DNA from: Nitrospirota bacterium
GTDB lineage: Bacteria; Nitrospirota; UBA9217
Reading direction: 5' to 3'
Assembly: GCA_027456925.1 (NCBI GenBank)
Contig: DAIDTZ010000182.1
Span: forward strand, 1 to 23,015
DNA length: 23,015 nt
The notes below the pieces were generated by a model that did no database searches, had not been told where the DNA came from, and saw only the letters and a program-made list of their open reading frames with translations. Made by a program: the position numbers and the translations under genes. This document shows, one piece after another, positions 1-6,996 of this stretch. How positions within the stretch are numbered: position 1 is the stretch's first letter; each line of letters starts with the position of its first letter.

Positions 1-332
1 TTTTGTCAAGAAAAAACCCGGGAAATACTGATAAAATTTCCTAATAATCATATATGATTTCGTTAATAAATTCCGAGAGGAGATTTTGAAAACGAGACTC
101 GCGGACACTGAACGACGCTCTAAAGACCAGATGCCGGATGAGCGGGCACATGATGCGGAGGAAAAGTACGCGCCTGTTCCTTTAAATGATTTTCAAGATG
201 CCTGCCGGATCTTTTGTGTAGGTCATATCTCCGCTTGGATGCCTCTTCTTTATCGATAGGGGCTTCGATCTTTTGCTTGAGGCAAAGGAAGGGGCGGCGG
301 CAGTACCGAAAGAACCAAGCTTGGCAACAAGG
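1..332. other. Region without a secure gene, possible decayed small ORF
   Basis: The first 85 bases are AT-rich and carry an extended -10-like element (TGATAAAAT, 29-37). A purine-rich Shine-Dalgarno-like stretch (75-83) precedes a TTG at 86, which opens a 57-codon plus-strand frame ending at a TAG at 257-259. Shifting by +1 just after that stop, a second protein-like frame continues from 261 to a TAA at 386 and runs through the frr terminator. The two pieces together would make about 98 residues. This could be a decayed gene, a sequencing frameshift or chance. I do not recognise either peptide. The usual downstream partner of frr, uppS, is not here. Confidence 0.2.
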
Positions 333-333
333 C

Positions 334-371
334 AAAAAATTGCCCTCCATACGAAGAAGAGAGGGCGACAA
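334..371 (-). terminator. Intrinsic terminator after frr
   Basis: Read on the minus strand, a GCCCTC arm and a GAGGGC arm are separated by about 13 bases and followed directly by AA and six T residues. It lies about 30 bases past the frr stop codon, so it should end the rpsB-tsf-pyrH-frr transcript. Confidence 0.75.
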
Positions 372-397
372 TCGGGATCAAAATAAAAGAGCGACCG

Positions 398-961
398 CTA
401 CACGGTCAGGATCTCTTTTTCCTTGTGGGCCAATAGTTCATCGATCTTCTTGATATGATTGTCCGTTGTTTTCTGAATATCGTCCTGCAGTTTTTTGATC
501 TCGTCCTCGGAAACGTGGGTTTCCTTGTCCTTAGTCTTTTTCTTGATTTCGTCGTTCACGTCCCTGCGGATATTCCGGACGGCAACTTTCGCGTCTTCGG
601 CCAGCTTCTTCGCGTGCTTCACGATCTGCTGTCTGCGTTCCTCGGTCAGCTGGGGTATGGTGAGGCGGATGATCTTGCCGTCATTTGAAGGGGTGAGTCC
701 CACATCGGATTTCAGAATGGCCTTCTCGATCTCGCCGAGCATCTTTGCTTCCCAGGGCTGAATGGTGATCTGCCGCGGGTCGGGCACTGCCATATTCGCC
801 ACCTGGCTAAGCTGCGTGGGTGTGCCGTAGTAATCCACCATGATGCCGTCAAGCATGCCGAGCGATGCCCTGCCGGTCCGGAGGGTTGTAAATTCCTTTC
901 TCAGGACTTCCAGGGCCTTATTCATCTTCTCTTCTGCTTTTTTCTTCTGCTCATTAAGCAT
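398..961 (-). CDS. frr: Ribosome recycling factor
   Basis: RRF works with EF-G to split the post-termination 70S ribosome so subunits can be reused; it acts in the cytosol. The 187-residue product has the usual family length (about 185). It shows the N-terminal helix (residues 1-30), the conserved LRTGRAS segment near residues 26-32, the domain II strand region (DYYGTPTQLSQVA), and the long C-terminal helices with TEERRQQIVKHAKKLAE and NIRRDVND. The chosen ATG overlaps the end of pyrH by 8 bases and has a GGAGG site inside the pyrH tail, so the two are probably translationally coupled. It is the last gene of the operon, followed by a terminator. Identification is secure. Confidence 0.97.
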   Translation of the reverse strand: MLNEQKKKAEEKMNKALEVLRKEFTTLRTGRASLGMLDGIMVDYYGTPTQLSQVANMAVPDPRQITIQPWEAKMLGEIEKAILKSDVGLTPSNDGKIIRLTIPQLTEERRQQIVKHAKKLAEDAKVAVRNIRRDVNDEIKKKTKDKETHVSEDEIKKLQDDIQKTTDNHIKKIDELLAHKEKEILTV

Positions 962-1682
962 TGTTCCTCCCGGTAACGAGAGTTCCGACGGTTTCTCCCA
1001 AGATGATTTTTTTGATGTTGCCGGAGACGTTCAGATTGAAGACGATGATGGGAAGGCTATTGTCCATACACAGGGAAATGGCGGTTGCATCCATGACGCG
1101 CAGGTCCTTTTGGAGCACCTCGATGTACGTCAGCTTATCGAACTTGGTCGCGTTCTTGTCTTTCATCGGATCCGCGCTGTAGACGCCGTCGACTTTGGTG
1201 GCTTTCATGATGACCTCAGCCCCGATCTCCATAGCGCGAAGCGCGGCCGCCGTATCGGTGGTGAAGTAGGGGTTGCCGGTGCCGGCGGCGAAGATCACGA
1301 CGCGGCGCTTCTCCAGATGCCGCACTGCGCGCCTGCGGATGTACGTTTCTGCGAGTTCGCGCATTTCAATAGCAGACTGCACCCGGGTGACCACGCCCTT
1401 GTTCTCAAGGATGTTCTGGAGCGCCAGGGCGTTCAGCACCGTGGCCAGCATGCCAATGTAATCCGCACTGGCGCGCTCCATGCCCTTCGCGGCGCCGGAC
1501 AGGCCGCGAAAAATATTGCCTCCTCCGATGACGATAGCGACCTCGACGCCGAGGTTATAAACTTCTTTCACCTCGGACGTAATGGTGTCGAGAACGGCGT
1601 GATCGATGCCGTATCCCTGGTCGCCCATAAGGGCCTCGCCTGAAAGCTTGAGCAGGATGCGTTTATATCGAGGAGGCGTCAT
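954..1682 (-). CDS. pyrH: UMP kinase (uridylate kinase)
   Basis: PyrH phosphorylates UMP to UDP with ATP, the entry step to UTP and CTP pools, and belongs to the amino-acid kinase fold rather than the eukaryotic UMP/CMP kinase family. The 242-residue product shows the N-terminal KRILLKLSGEAL phosphate-binding segment, the VIGGGNIFRG loop (about residues 51-60), the MLATVLNALAL helix, and the GTGNPYFTTDTAAALRA segment involved in UMP binding. Length matches the bacterial family (about 240). It lies between tsf (101-base gap) and frr (8-base overlap), the classic order. The ATG is preceded only by a weak GTGAG site, so expression may lean on readthrough of the operon. Confidence 0.97.
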   Translation of the reverse strand: MTPPRYKRILLKLSGEALMGDQGYGIDHAVLDTITSEVKEVYNLGVEVAIVIGGGNIFRGLSGAAKGMERASADYIGMLATVLNALALQNILENKGVVTRVQSAIEMRELAETYIRRRAVRHLEKRRVVIFAAGTGNPYFTTDTAAALRAMEIGAEVIMKATKVDGVYSADPMKDKNATKFDKLTYIEVLQKDLRVMDATAISLCMDNSLPIIVFNLNVSGNIKKIILGETVGTLVTGRNNA

Positions 1683-1783
1683 AATATTCTCACTTCAACA
1701 GAAGCCGAGTGTTCGCCGAGCTTAGCCCCGCATAAGGCGATGCCTGCTCGGAATACGGAAATTATCTGCTTCGGTTGCCCGAG

Positions 1784-2665
1784 TTATTTCAGCTGCGCGG
1801 CAACTTCCTCAGCGAAGTTTTCCTTCTTCTTTTCTATGCCTTCGCCGAGCTGATACCGGACAAAACCATTAACGGCTGAGTTCGCTCCGGCCTTTTTCAA
1901 GAGGTCCTTGATTTTAAGCTTGCCGTCAGGGTCCTTGATGTAGACCTGGTCCAAAAGGCAGGTGTCGGAGTAAAATTTTTCGAGTTTGCCGTCCACGATT
2001 TTGCCGATTACGGCCGCCGGTTTGCCGGATTCCTTGGCCTGGGCCTCGTACACCGCCCGCTCGCGTTGCAGCGTTTCTGCAGGCACTGTTTCACGGTTCA
2101 AAAACTGCGGGCTGGCTGCAGCGACATGCATCGCTAAGTCCTTGCCGAACTGCTCGTCGCCGATGTAGTCCACCATGACGCCGATGCGCGTGCCGTGGAG
2201 ATAGACCGCGATCCGGCCTGCGGTTTCGAAGCGTACGAACCGACGGATCGCTATGTTCTCGCCGATCTTCTGGATCAGCGCGTTGCGTTTGGCTTCAACG
2301 TTCTCGCCGGCCATAGTAAGCTGCGAAAGCGCCGCAACGTCAGCCGGTTTTTGGGCTGCCACGAGCTCGGCGAGCCCCTTTGCGAAGCTCTGGAAATCCG
2401 CGTTTTTGGCGACGAAGTCGGTCTCGCTGTTGACTTCAATCAAGACGCCGACCTTCCCGCTTCCTTCCAGAGAAGAAGCGATCATTCCTTCGGAGGCAAC
2501 CCGGGCCGCTTTTTTTGCAGCCGCTGACAAGCCTTTTTTCCTCAGGATGTCGACGGCCTTTTCAAAATCGCCGCCGGCTTCTTCCAGCGCCTTCTTTGCT
2601 TCCATCATGCCGACGCCGGTCTTTTCTCTTAAATCTTTCACTGCACTTGCAGATATCGTTGCCAT
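1784..2665 (-). CDS. tsf: Elongation factor Ts
   Basis: EF-Ts is the guanine-nucleotide exchange factor that recycles EF-Tu-GDP to EF-Tu-GTP. The 293-residue protein (E. coli 283) starts with a UBA-like N-terminal domain (residues 1-45, including KDLREKTGVGMMEAKKAL) that docks on EF-Tu. It keeps the diagnostic TDFVAKN motif at 82-88, which reaches into the EF-Tu nucleotide pocket. The rest is the dimerisation/core repeat region. The start is fixed by a good GGAGG site 9-10 bases upstream. It follows rpsB by 48 bases on the same strand, the near-universal pairing. Confidence 0.97.
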   Translation of the reverse strand: MATISASAVKDLREKTGVGMMEAKKALEEAGGDFEKAVDILRKKGLSAAAKKAARVASEGMIASSLEGSGKVGVLIEVNSETDFVAKNADFQSFAKGLAELVAAQKPADVAALSQLTMAGENVEAKRNALIQKIGENIAIRRFVRFETAGRIAVYLHGTRIGVMVDYIGDEQFGKDLAMHVAAASPQFLNRETVPAETLQRERAVYEAQAKESGKPAAVIGKIVDGKLEKFYSDTCLLDQVYIKDPDGKLKIKDLLKKAGANSAVNGFVRYQLGEGIEKKKENFAEEVAAQLK

Positions 2666-2713
2666 TTTTGAAAAGCCTCCTTCTCTATCTCTTGCCGCTC
2701 CGAGCTCTGCCGC

Positions 2714-3517
2714 CTATACTGTGTCTTCTTCAACATCGGTATCGGCTGCATCTGCAGGGGGTTCTGCTGTCGGCGCTGCCTGTACCTCGCCGGCCGCCTT
2801 CGCGGCTTCCATGGCTGCGCCCTGCTCCTTCACGATGGCCTGTCTGCCTTCAATCATGGCATCGGCGATCTTGGAGGCCATCAGGCGGATGGCGCGAATC
2901 GCGTCGTCGTTGCCCGGGATGACATGGTCGATATTGTCGGGATCGCAATTGGTGTCTACCACGGCCACGACGGGAATGTTCAGCTTGTTCGCTTCCTGGA
3001 CCGCAATTTGTTCCTTGCGGGGGTCGATGACGAAGAGCATGGACGGCGGCTGCGTCATGGATTTGATGCCGGAGAGGATTTTTTCAAGCTTGGTGCGTTC
3101 TTTTTCAAGTCCGGCCACTTCTTTTTTCGTGAGCTTGTCGTAGGTGCCGTCTTCCTTCATTTTTTCGATCTTTTTGAGCCGGTCGATGCTCTTCTTGACG
3201 GTGTTGAAGTTGGTGAGCATACCGCCGAGCCAGCGGTTGGACACATAATACATCCCGCAGCGTTTGGCTTCCTCGGTGATCGAGTCCTGTGCCTGCTTTT
3301 TGGTGCCGACGAAGAGGATGTCTTTTCCTTCCGATGCCGACTTGCGGACAAAGTCGTAGGACTCCTTGAAGAGCTTGAGTGTTTTCTGGAGATCAATGAT
3401 GTAGATCCCGTTCCGCTCGCCGAATATGTACTTCTTCATCTTGGGGTTCCAACGTTTTGCCTGGTGGCCGAAGTGAACCCCTGCTTCCAACAACTCCTTC
3501 ATGGTAATCGTGGACAT
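2714..3517 (-). CDS. rpsB: 30S ribosomal protein S2
   Basis: S2 binds late on the solvent side of the 30S subunit, and its level often controls its own operon. I start the protein at MSTITMKELLEAGVHFGHQ, which matches the family N-terminus and has a GAGGGAGGG site just upstream; the open frame extends further 5' but that part is non-conserved leader. The 267-residue product contains the conserved WNPKMKKYIFGERNGIYIIDLQKT, NRWLGGMLTN and VIDPRKE...VAVVDTNCDP segments. The last 30 residues or so form a low-complexity Ala/Glu/Asp/Pro tail, an extension seen in some S2 proteins. It is first gene of the operon with tsf, pyrH and frr. Confidence 0.97.
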   Translation of the reverse strand: MSTITMKELLEAGVHFGHQAKRWNPKMKKYIFGERNGIYIIDLQKTLKLFKESYDFVRKSASEGKDILFVGTKKQAQDSITEEAKRCGMYYVSNRWLGGMLTNFNTVKKSIDRLKKIEKMKEDGTYDKLTKKEVAGLEKERTKLEKILSGIKSMTQPPSMLFVIDPRKEQIAVQEANKLNIPVVAVVDTNCDPDNIDHVIPGNDDAIRAIRLMASKIADAMIEGRQAIVKEQGAAMEAAKAAGEVQAAPTAEPPADAADTDVEEDTV

Positions 3518-3642
3518 AATGTCCCTCCCTCTGGTTTTACCGCCGCGACGATCATCCTCCTTGCAGATCTCCCGTTTTGTGGGAGGCACCCTGCCAGAAG
3601 TCCTGACGCGTGTGTAATGTAAGATAGCCTTTTAAAAAGGCG
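3518..3642 (-). promoter_or_regulatory. Long rpsB leader, candidate S2 autoregulatory region
   Basis: If transcription starts about 7 bases past the -10 at 3649-3654, the rpsB mRNA carries a leader of about 125 bases. It contains a compact palindrome (GCCTT / AAGGC), a hairpin with CTCCC / GGGAG arms around a 7-base loop, and two strong Shine-Dalgarno-like blocks (AAGGAGG and, nearer the start codon, GAGGGAGGG). S2 autoregulates through its leader in some bacteria; a role for this leader is inferred. Confidence 0.4.
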
Positions 3643-3648
3643 ACCCTT

Positions 3649-3677
3649 AAAATAACACAGAGGTGAATGCATTTCAA
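3649..3677 (-). promoter_or_regulatory. Sigma70 promoter for rpsB operon
   Basis: On the minus strand TTGAAA (3672-3677) and TATTTT (3649-3654) are separated by exactly 17 bases, and the -10 is preceded by TGT, giving an extended -10. It faces rpsB and is the best minus-strand promoter in the divergent gap. Confidence 0.7.
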
Positions 3678-3875
3678 GGGAAATTTCTCTTTCCCGTTTT
3701 TTTTCCTATAACACAGCGGTATGAAATTTTTCGCATTTTTAGAACAACTTTCCGGGAATTTTCTCATGCTTGCAAAAACTATTTTGGTATGGATCGTAGT
3801 AAAATCAGCGTGTTATGTTCTGGCATGCTTGATGCAACTTCAATGTCAGACAGAACGCAAAAGGAGGAAACTACC

Positions 3876-4211
3876 ATGAAGACCACTATCGCAAGAAAAA
3901 CAGCGTACATCGGGGCAGGCGCAGGCTTGGTACTGTTTGCACTTTTCGGGCTTCTCCCAGGGAGCCTTTTAGGCGGAGCGGCGGGCATCAACATCGCCGG
4001 ATGGCTCTTCGGCCTTCCTCTGGATCCCGGGCTCTTGTCCAGGATGATCGTCCTCGCATCCATGCTGGTTGGCATCCTGGTCGCGGGGATCGTGATCGTG
4101 ACAGCATCGTCGACCGTCGGGTGGCTTTTCGGCAAGGTCCTTGAGTCAGGCACTCATGCGAAAGAAGCCGGAGCGGAAAAAAACTTGTCTAAAGCGGAAG
4201 AGAGGAGATAG
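3876..4211 (+). CDS. Small hydrophobic membrane protein, first of a tandem paralogous pair
   Basis: I do not recognise the family. The 111-residue product has two hydrophobic segments (about 10-36 and 57-85) rich in Gly, Ala, Leu and Val and a charged, probably cytosolic C-terminal tail (about 92-111). The ATG is chosen because AAGGAGGAAA sits at the right distance; the frame stays open upstream to 3663, but that part is AT-rich and not protein-like. It aligns without gaps to the next gene over about 92 residues with roughly 27 identities, including FG..PG and G-rich helix motifs, so the two arose by tandem duplication. Only 2 bases separate them, and a Shine-Dalgarno overlaps this stop codon, indicating coupling. 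Confidence 0.75.
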   Translation: MKTTIARKTAYIGAGAGLVLFALFGLLPGSLLGGAAGINIAGWLFGLPLDPGLLSRMIVLASMLVGILVAGIVIVTASSTVGWLFGKVLESGTHAKEAGAEKNLSKAEERR

Positions 4212-4213
4212 CC

Positions 4214-4531
4214 ATGAAAAACGAGATAGTAAAGGCGGGAATGAAGATTGGTGCGGCAATCGGAGGGCTGGTTTTCGTCGTATTCGGAATCATGCCGGGG
4301 TTCTACTTCGGGAGCTACGGAACCTTGATCCTGCTCCAGAAGCTTATGGGCGGCACGGTTGAACCGACGCTCTTTGTGCGTGCAGCGGTTGTGATGGGGA
4401 TTGTGGTCGGAATTGCCTGCGCCGCGGCGGTGAGTATCGTAGTCGGAGGGCTTTTGGGCACGGCGCTGGGTTTTGTGGTCTCGGCTCCCGCAGCGCTCCG
4501 CGAAAAGCGGGCAGCTGCCGAAAAGGCATGA
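4214..4531 (+). CDS. Small hydrophobic membrane protein, second of a tandem paralogous pair
   Basis: The 105-residue product mirrors its upstream neighbour: a first hydrophobic segment ending in FGIMPG (about residues 10-45), a short loop with a conserved EP.L..R, a second Gly/Ala-rich segment (about 57-90) and a basic C-terminal tail rich in Ala, Lys, Arg and Glu. The GAGGAG site before its ATG overlaps the stop of the first gene. A hairpin terminator follows about 50 bases later, so the pair looks like a self-contained two-gene unit. A hetero-oligomeric membrane complex is plausible but purely inferred; no functional motif is visible. Confidence 0.75.
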   Translation: MKNEIVKAGMKIGAAIGGLVFVVFGIMPGFYFGSYGTLILLQKLMGGTVEPTLFVRAAVVMGIVVGIACAAAVSIVVGGLLGTALGFVVSAPAALREKRAAAEKA

Positions 4532-4584
4532 ATCCCGAAAAAGAAGCGGAGTGTATCGGGCGGAATGATAGTAATAATGAACTT

Positions 4585-4611
4585 GGGAGGCGGATAAGCG
4601 CACCGCCTCCC
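4585..4611 (+). terminator. Hairpin terminator after the membrane-protein pair
   Basis: A perfect 9-bp GC-rich stem (GGGAGGCGG / CCGCCTCCC) encloses a 9-base loop. The following bases (GTATTTATG) are only moderately T-rich, so termination may be incomplete. Confidence 0.65.
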
Positions 4612-4840
4612 GTATTTATGTGAACAGAGCATGTTCAACAGCTTCGAGGCGCCAACTCTCCCCAGCCTGCCCATTTAGCATTTAGCACGTCCTTCTTAAA
4701 TTAAGATAGTGATAATGTTGCGGCAAGTCCTTGTGCTGTCATCTCCCTAATTTACAATATATTGATTTGAAATGTTTTTTGTGTTTTTCCGCTGTGATAG
4801 GACGCGATAAATTTTTATCACTATTACCTGCACAAAAGGC
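4612..4840. other. AT-rich gene-free stretch upstream of rplM
   Basis: Part of a 381-base gap between 4531 and 4913. No credible ORF is seen. It contains GTGATA at 4709-4714, GTGATA at 4794-4799 and its inverted copy TATCAC at 4816-4821, ending 19 bases before the rplM -35 hexamer, plus A/T tracts that could act as an UP-like element. A regulator site is possible but not shown. Confidence 0.35.
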
Positions 4841-4869
4841 TTGACAAAACAGGCTAAATTGTTTATATT
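4841..4869 (+). promoter_or_regulatory. Near-consensus sigma70 promoter for rplM-rpsI
   Basis: TTGACA (4841-4846) and TATATT (4864-4869) are separated by 17 bases, close to the ideal housekeeping promoter. The expected start near 4876 leaves a leader of about 37 bases before the rplM ATG. The -35 overlaps an in-frame TTG, which is therefore not a credible rplM start. Confidence 0.85.
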
Positions 4870-4912
4870 CGCTATTCTTGATAAAAAATACCACAGCAGC
4901 GCGGCGGGAATT

Positions 4913-5341
4913 ATGGGAACTTATTCAGCAAAAAAAGAAGACATTCAGAGGAGCTGGCATATCGTGGATGCGAACGGCAAGACCCTCGGCAGGCTTGCTA
5001 CGGTGGTCGCATCAGTCCTCAAAGGCAAGACCAAGCCGATTTATACAAAACATGTAGATACCGGGGATTTTGTGATCGTGGTGAATGCCGAGAAAATTCA
5101 TCTGACCGGCAAAAAGCTCGATCAGAAGATCTACTACAGCCATTCGGGATTTCCCGGCGGCCTTAAGTCCATTACCGCAGGAAAGCTGCTGAAGACCAAG
5201 CCCGAAGATGTTTTGAAAAAGGCGGTTGAGGGGATGCTTCCGAAGACCCGTTTGGGCAAGCAGATGCTCGGCAAACTGAAAGTGTACGCCGGGGACACGC
5301 ATCCCCATGGCGCACAGATGCCTGTGGAAATGAAACTCTAA
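4913..5341 (+). CDS. rplM: 50S ribosomal protein L13
   Basis: L13 is an early-assembly 23S rRNA-binding protein of the large subunit. The 142-residue product has the same length as E. coli L13 and shows the conserved W-HIVDA-GKTLGRLA segment (about 15-30), TGDFVIVVNAEKI-LTGKK (about 49-67), the YY-HSG-PGGLK loop and the C-terminal GAQMP. I start at MGTYSAKKED: upstream in-frame codons lie in the promoter. The Shine-Dalgarno is weak (GGGAA about 5 bases before the ATG). It is followed by rpsI after 34 bases, the near-universal L13-S9 pair. Confidence 0.96.
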   Translation: MGTYSAKKEDIQRSWHIVDANGKTLGRLATVVASVLKGKTKPIYTKHVDTGDFVIVVNAEKIHLTGKKLDQKIYYSHSGFPGGLKSITAGKLLKTKPEDVLKKAVEGMLPKTRLGKQMLGKLKVYAGDTHPHGAQMPVEMKL

Positions 5342-5375
5342 AAGAATTGCGGAACAATCCGTTTAGGAGGATTTA

Positions 5376-5774
5376 ATGTCAGCAGCGGTATCAAGATACT
5401 ATGCAACGGGGAAGCGCAAGAACTCGATCGCCAGGGTGTGGATGATGCCCGGAAACGGGAAGGTCACTATTAACGACAAACCCATGGACCAGTACTTCGG
5501 CAGGGACGTGCTCAAGATGATTATTCGCCAGCCATTCGAGGTCACCGGTACCGTGGACAAATTTGATGTGCTTGTCAGCGTGCTCGGCGGCGGCAACTCC
5601 GGCCAGGCGGGAGCCATTCGGCACGGCATATCCAAGGCGCTTCTCGCCGTGGATGCCGAGTCACGCGGCAAATTGCGCAAAGAGGGTCTGTTGACCCGCG
5701 ACCCCAGGGCCAAAGAGCGTAAGAAGTACGGCCAAAAGGGCGCCCGTGCGCGGTTCCAGTTCTCGAAGAGATAA
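5376..5774 (+). CDS. rpsI: 30S ribosomal protein S9
   Basis: S9 sits in the 30S head and its C-terminal tail reaches the P-site tRNA. The 132-residue protein (E. coli 130) shows ATGKRKNSIARVW near the N-terminus, the central GGGNSGQAGAIRHGISKAL helix, and the conserved KERKKYGQKGARARFQFSKR end, including the terminal Ser-Lys-Arg that contacts tRNA. A strong AGGAGG precedes the ATG. It shares the promoter of rplM and is followed about 50 bases later by a clear terminator. Confidence 0.97.
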   Translation: MSAAVSRYYATGKRKNSIARVWMMPGNGKVTINDKPMDQYFGRDVLKMIIRQPFEVTGTVDKFDVLVSVLGGGNSGQAGAIRHGISKALLAVDAESRGKLRKEGLLTRDPRAKERKKYGQKGARARFQFSKR

Positions 5775-5823
5775 GGGATCATATACCTATCTGTGTTCTC
5801 CTGAGTTACAGATCCTGTTGAGT

Positions 5824-5859
5824 AAAAGGGAAGGTAGAGATGCCTTCCCTTTTCTTTTT
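5824..5859 (+). terminator. Intrinsic terminator after rpsI
   Basis: A perfect 11-bp stem (AAAAGGGAAGG / CCTTCCCTTTT) with an 8-base loop is followed by a T-rich tract. It separates the ribosomal protein pair from argC. Confidence 0.88.
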
Positions 5860-5906
5860 GTTTTGGTCCAGGAAATACCAAGTAAACCAGCCAGCAAATT
5901 CATGAT

Positions 5907-6959
5907 ATGGGCATCGACAAAGTGAACATAGCCATCGTGGGGTCGAGCGGGTATACTGGCGGCGAACTGTACCGGCTGCTGATCAACCACCCCCGGGCAA
6001 CGGTGACGGCCGTAACCTCTGAGAAGTCGGCGGGTAAGCCGATCACGTCCATTTTCCCCCACCTATCCGGGTTAACGGACCTGGTATGTGAACCGCTTGA
6101 CGCGTCTGCTATTGCAAAGAAAGCCGATTTTGTATTCCTTGCGCTTCCCCATGTGACGGCACAGGAGGCGGCATTCCAGTTTCATCAACTCGGGAAAAAA
6201 GTAGTAGACTTGTCAGCCGACTACCGGCTTGCCGATCCAACGGTCTATGAAACATGGTACGAGCATTGTCACCAGTATCCGGAACTCCTGAAGAGCGCCG
6301 TCTACGGCTTGCCCGAACTTCACCGGGAAAAGATCAAAAAGGCCTCGCTTCTTGCGAATCCGGGATGCTATCCAACCAGCGCGATTCTGGCACTTGCGCC
6401 GATTGTGAAAAAAGGGCTCGCCGATATCACGAGCATCATCATCGATTCAAAGTCAGGAGTATCCGGAGCAGGACGCAGCCCGTCTTTGGTGTACCATTAT
6501 CCTGAAGTAAACGAAGGGCTGATGGCATACAAAATCGGAACGCACCGCCACACGCCGGAGATCGAACAGGAGCTTGCTGGGCTGGTAGGAACGCCCGTGA
6601 CGATCTCTTTTACGCCTCACCTCATTCCCATGAACCGCGGGATCCTTACGACGGCGTATGCCACGCTCGGTTCGCCGACCGATACCGGCCGGCTGCATGC
6701 CCTGTACCAAGAGTTCTATCAGAAAGAACCATTTGTGCGCGTGCTTGCTTTGGGCCAGTTTCCCAATGTGCGGAATGTGCGGGGCTCGAACTTCTGCGAT
6801 ATCGGGGTCTACGTTGATCCCCGCACCAACAGGGCGGTTGTGGTTTCCGCCATCGACAACCTTGTGAAGGGCGCCTCAGGACAGGCGATCCAGAACATGA
6901 ACCTGATGATGGGTTTTGACGAAAGGGATGGTCTCAAGGTCGCGGGCATGTTCCCGTGA
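5907..6959 (+). CDS. argC: N-acetyl-gamma-glutamyl-phosphate reductase
   Basis: ArgC reduces N-acetylglutamyl phosphate to the semialdehyde with NADPH, the third step of arginine synthesis. The 350-residue product has the NADP-binding GSSGYTGGEL loop (residues 12-21), the catalytic Cys154 in NPGCYPT, the KSGVSGAGR segment, the HRHTPEIEQ helix with the catalytic-type histidine, and HLIPMNRGILTT. Length is normal for the long (type 1) ArgC form. No clear Shine-Dalgarno precedes the ATG, so the start could be a few codons off. argJ follows after 37 bases on the same strand, giving an arginine gene pair just past the rpsI terminator; no promoter of its own was obvious. Confidence 0.95.
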   Translation: MGIDKVNIAIVGSSGYTGGELYRLLINHPRATVTAVTSEKSAGKPITSIFPHLSGLTDLVCEPLDASAIAKKADFVFLALPHVTAQEAAFQFHQLGKKVVDLSADYRLADPTVYETWYEHCHQYPELLKSAVYGLPELHREKIKKASLLANPGCYPTSAILALAPIVKKGLADITSIIIDSKSGVSGAGRSPSLVYHYPEVNEGLMAYKIGTHRHTPEIEQELAGLVGTPVTISFTPHLIPMNRGILTTAYATLGSPTDTGRLHALYQEFYQKEPFVRVLALGQFPNVRNVRGSNFCDIGVYVDPRTNRAVVVSAIDNLVKGASGQAIQNMNLMMGFDERDGLKVAGMFP

Positions 6960-6996
6960 TTCCGGTGTCCAAACTACGGCCAACAGGAGTGGACTC

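Noticed and set aside
4841..4912. Extended N-terminus for L13 from TTG at 4841
   Set aside because: The TTG is the -35 hexamer of the rplM promoter and the family N-terminus begins at 4913.
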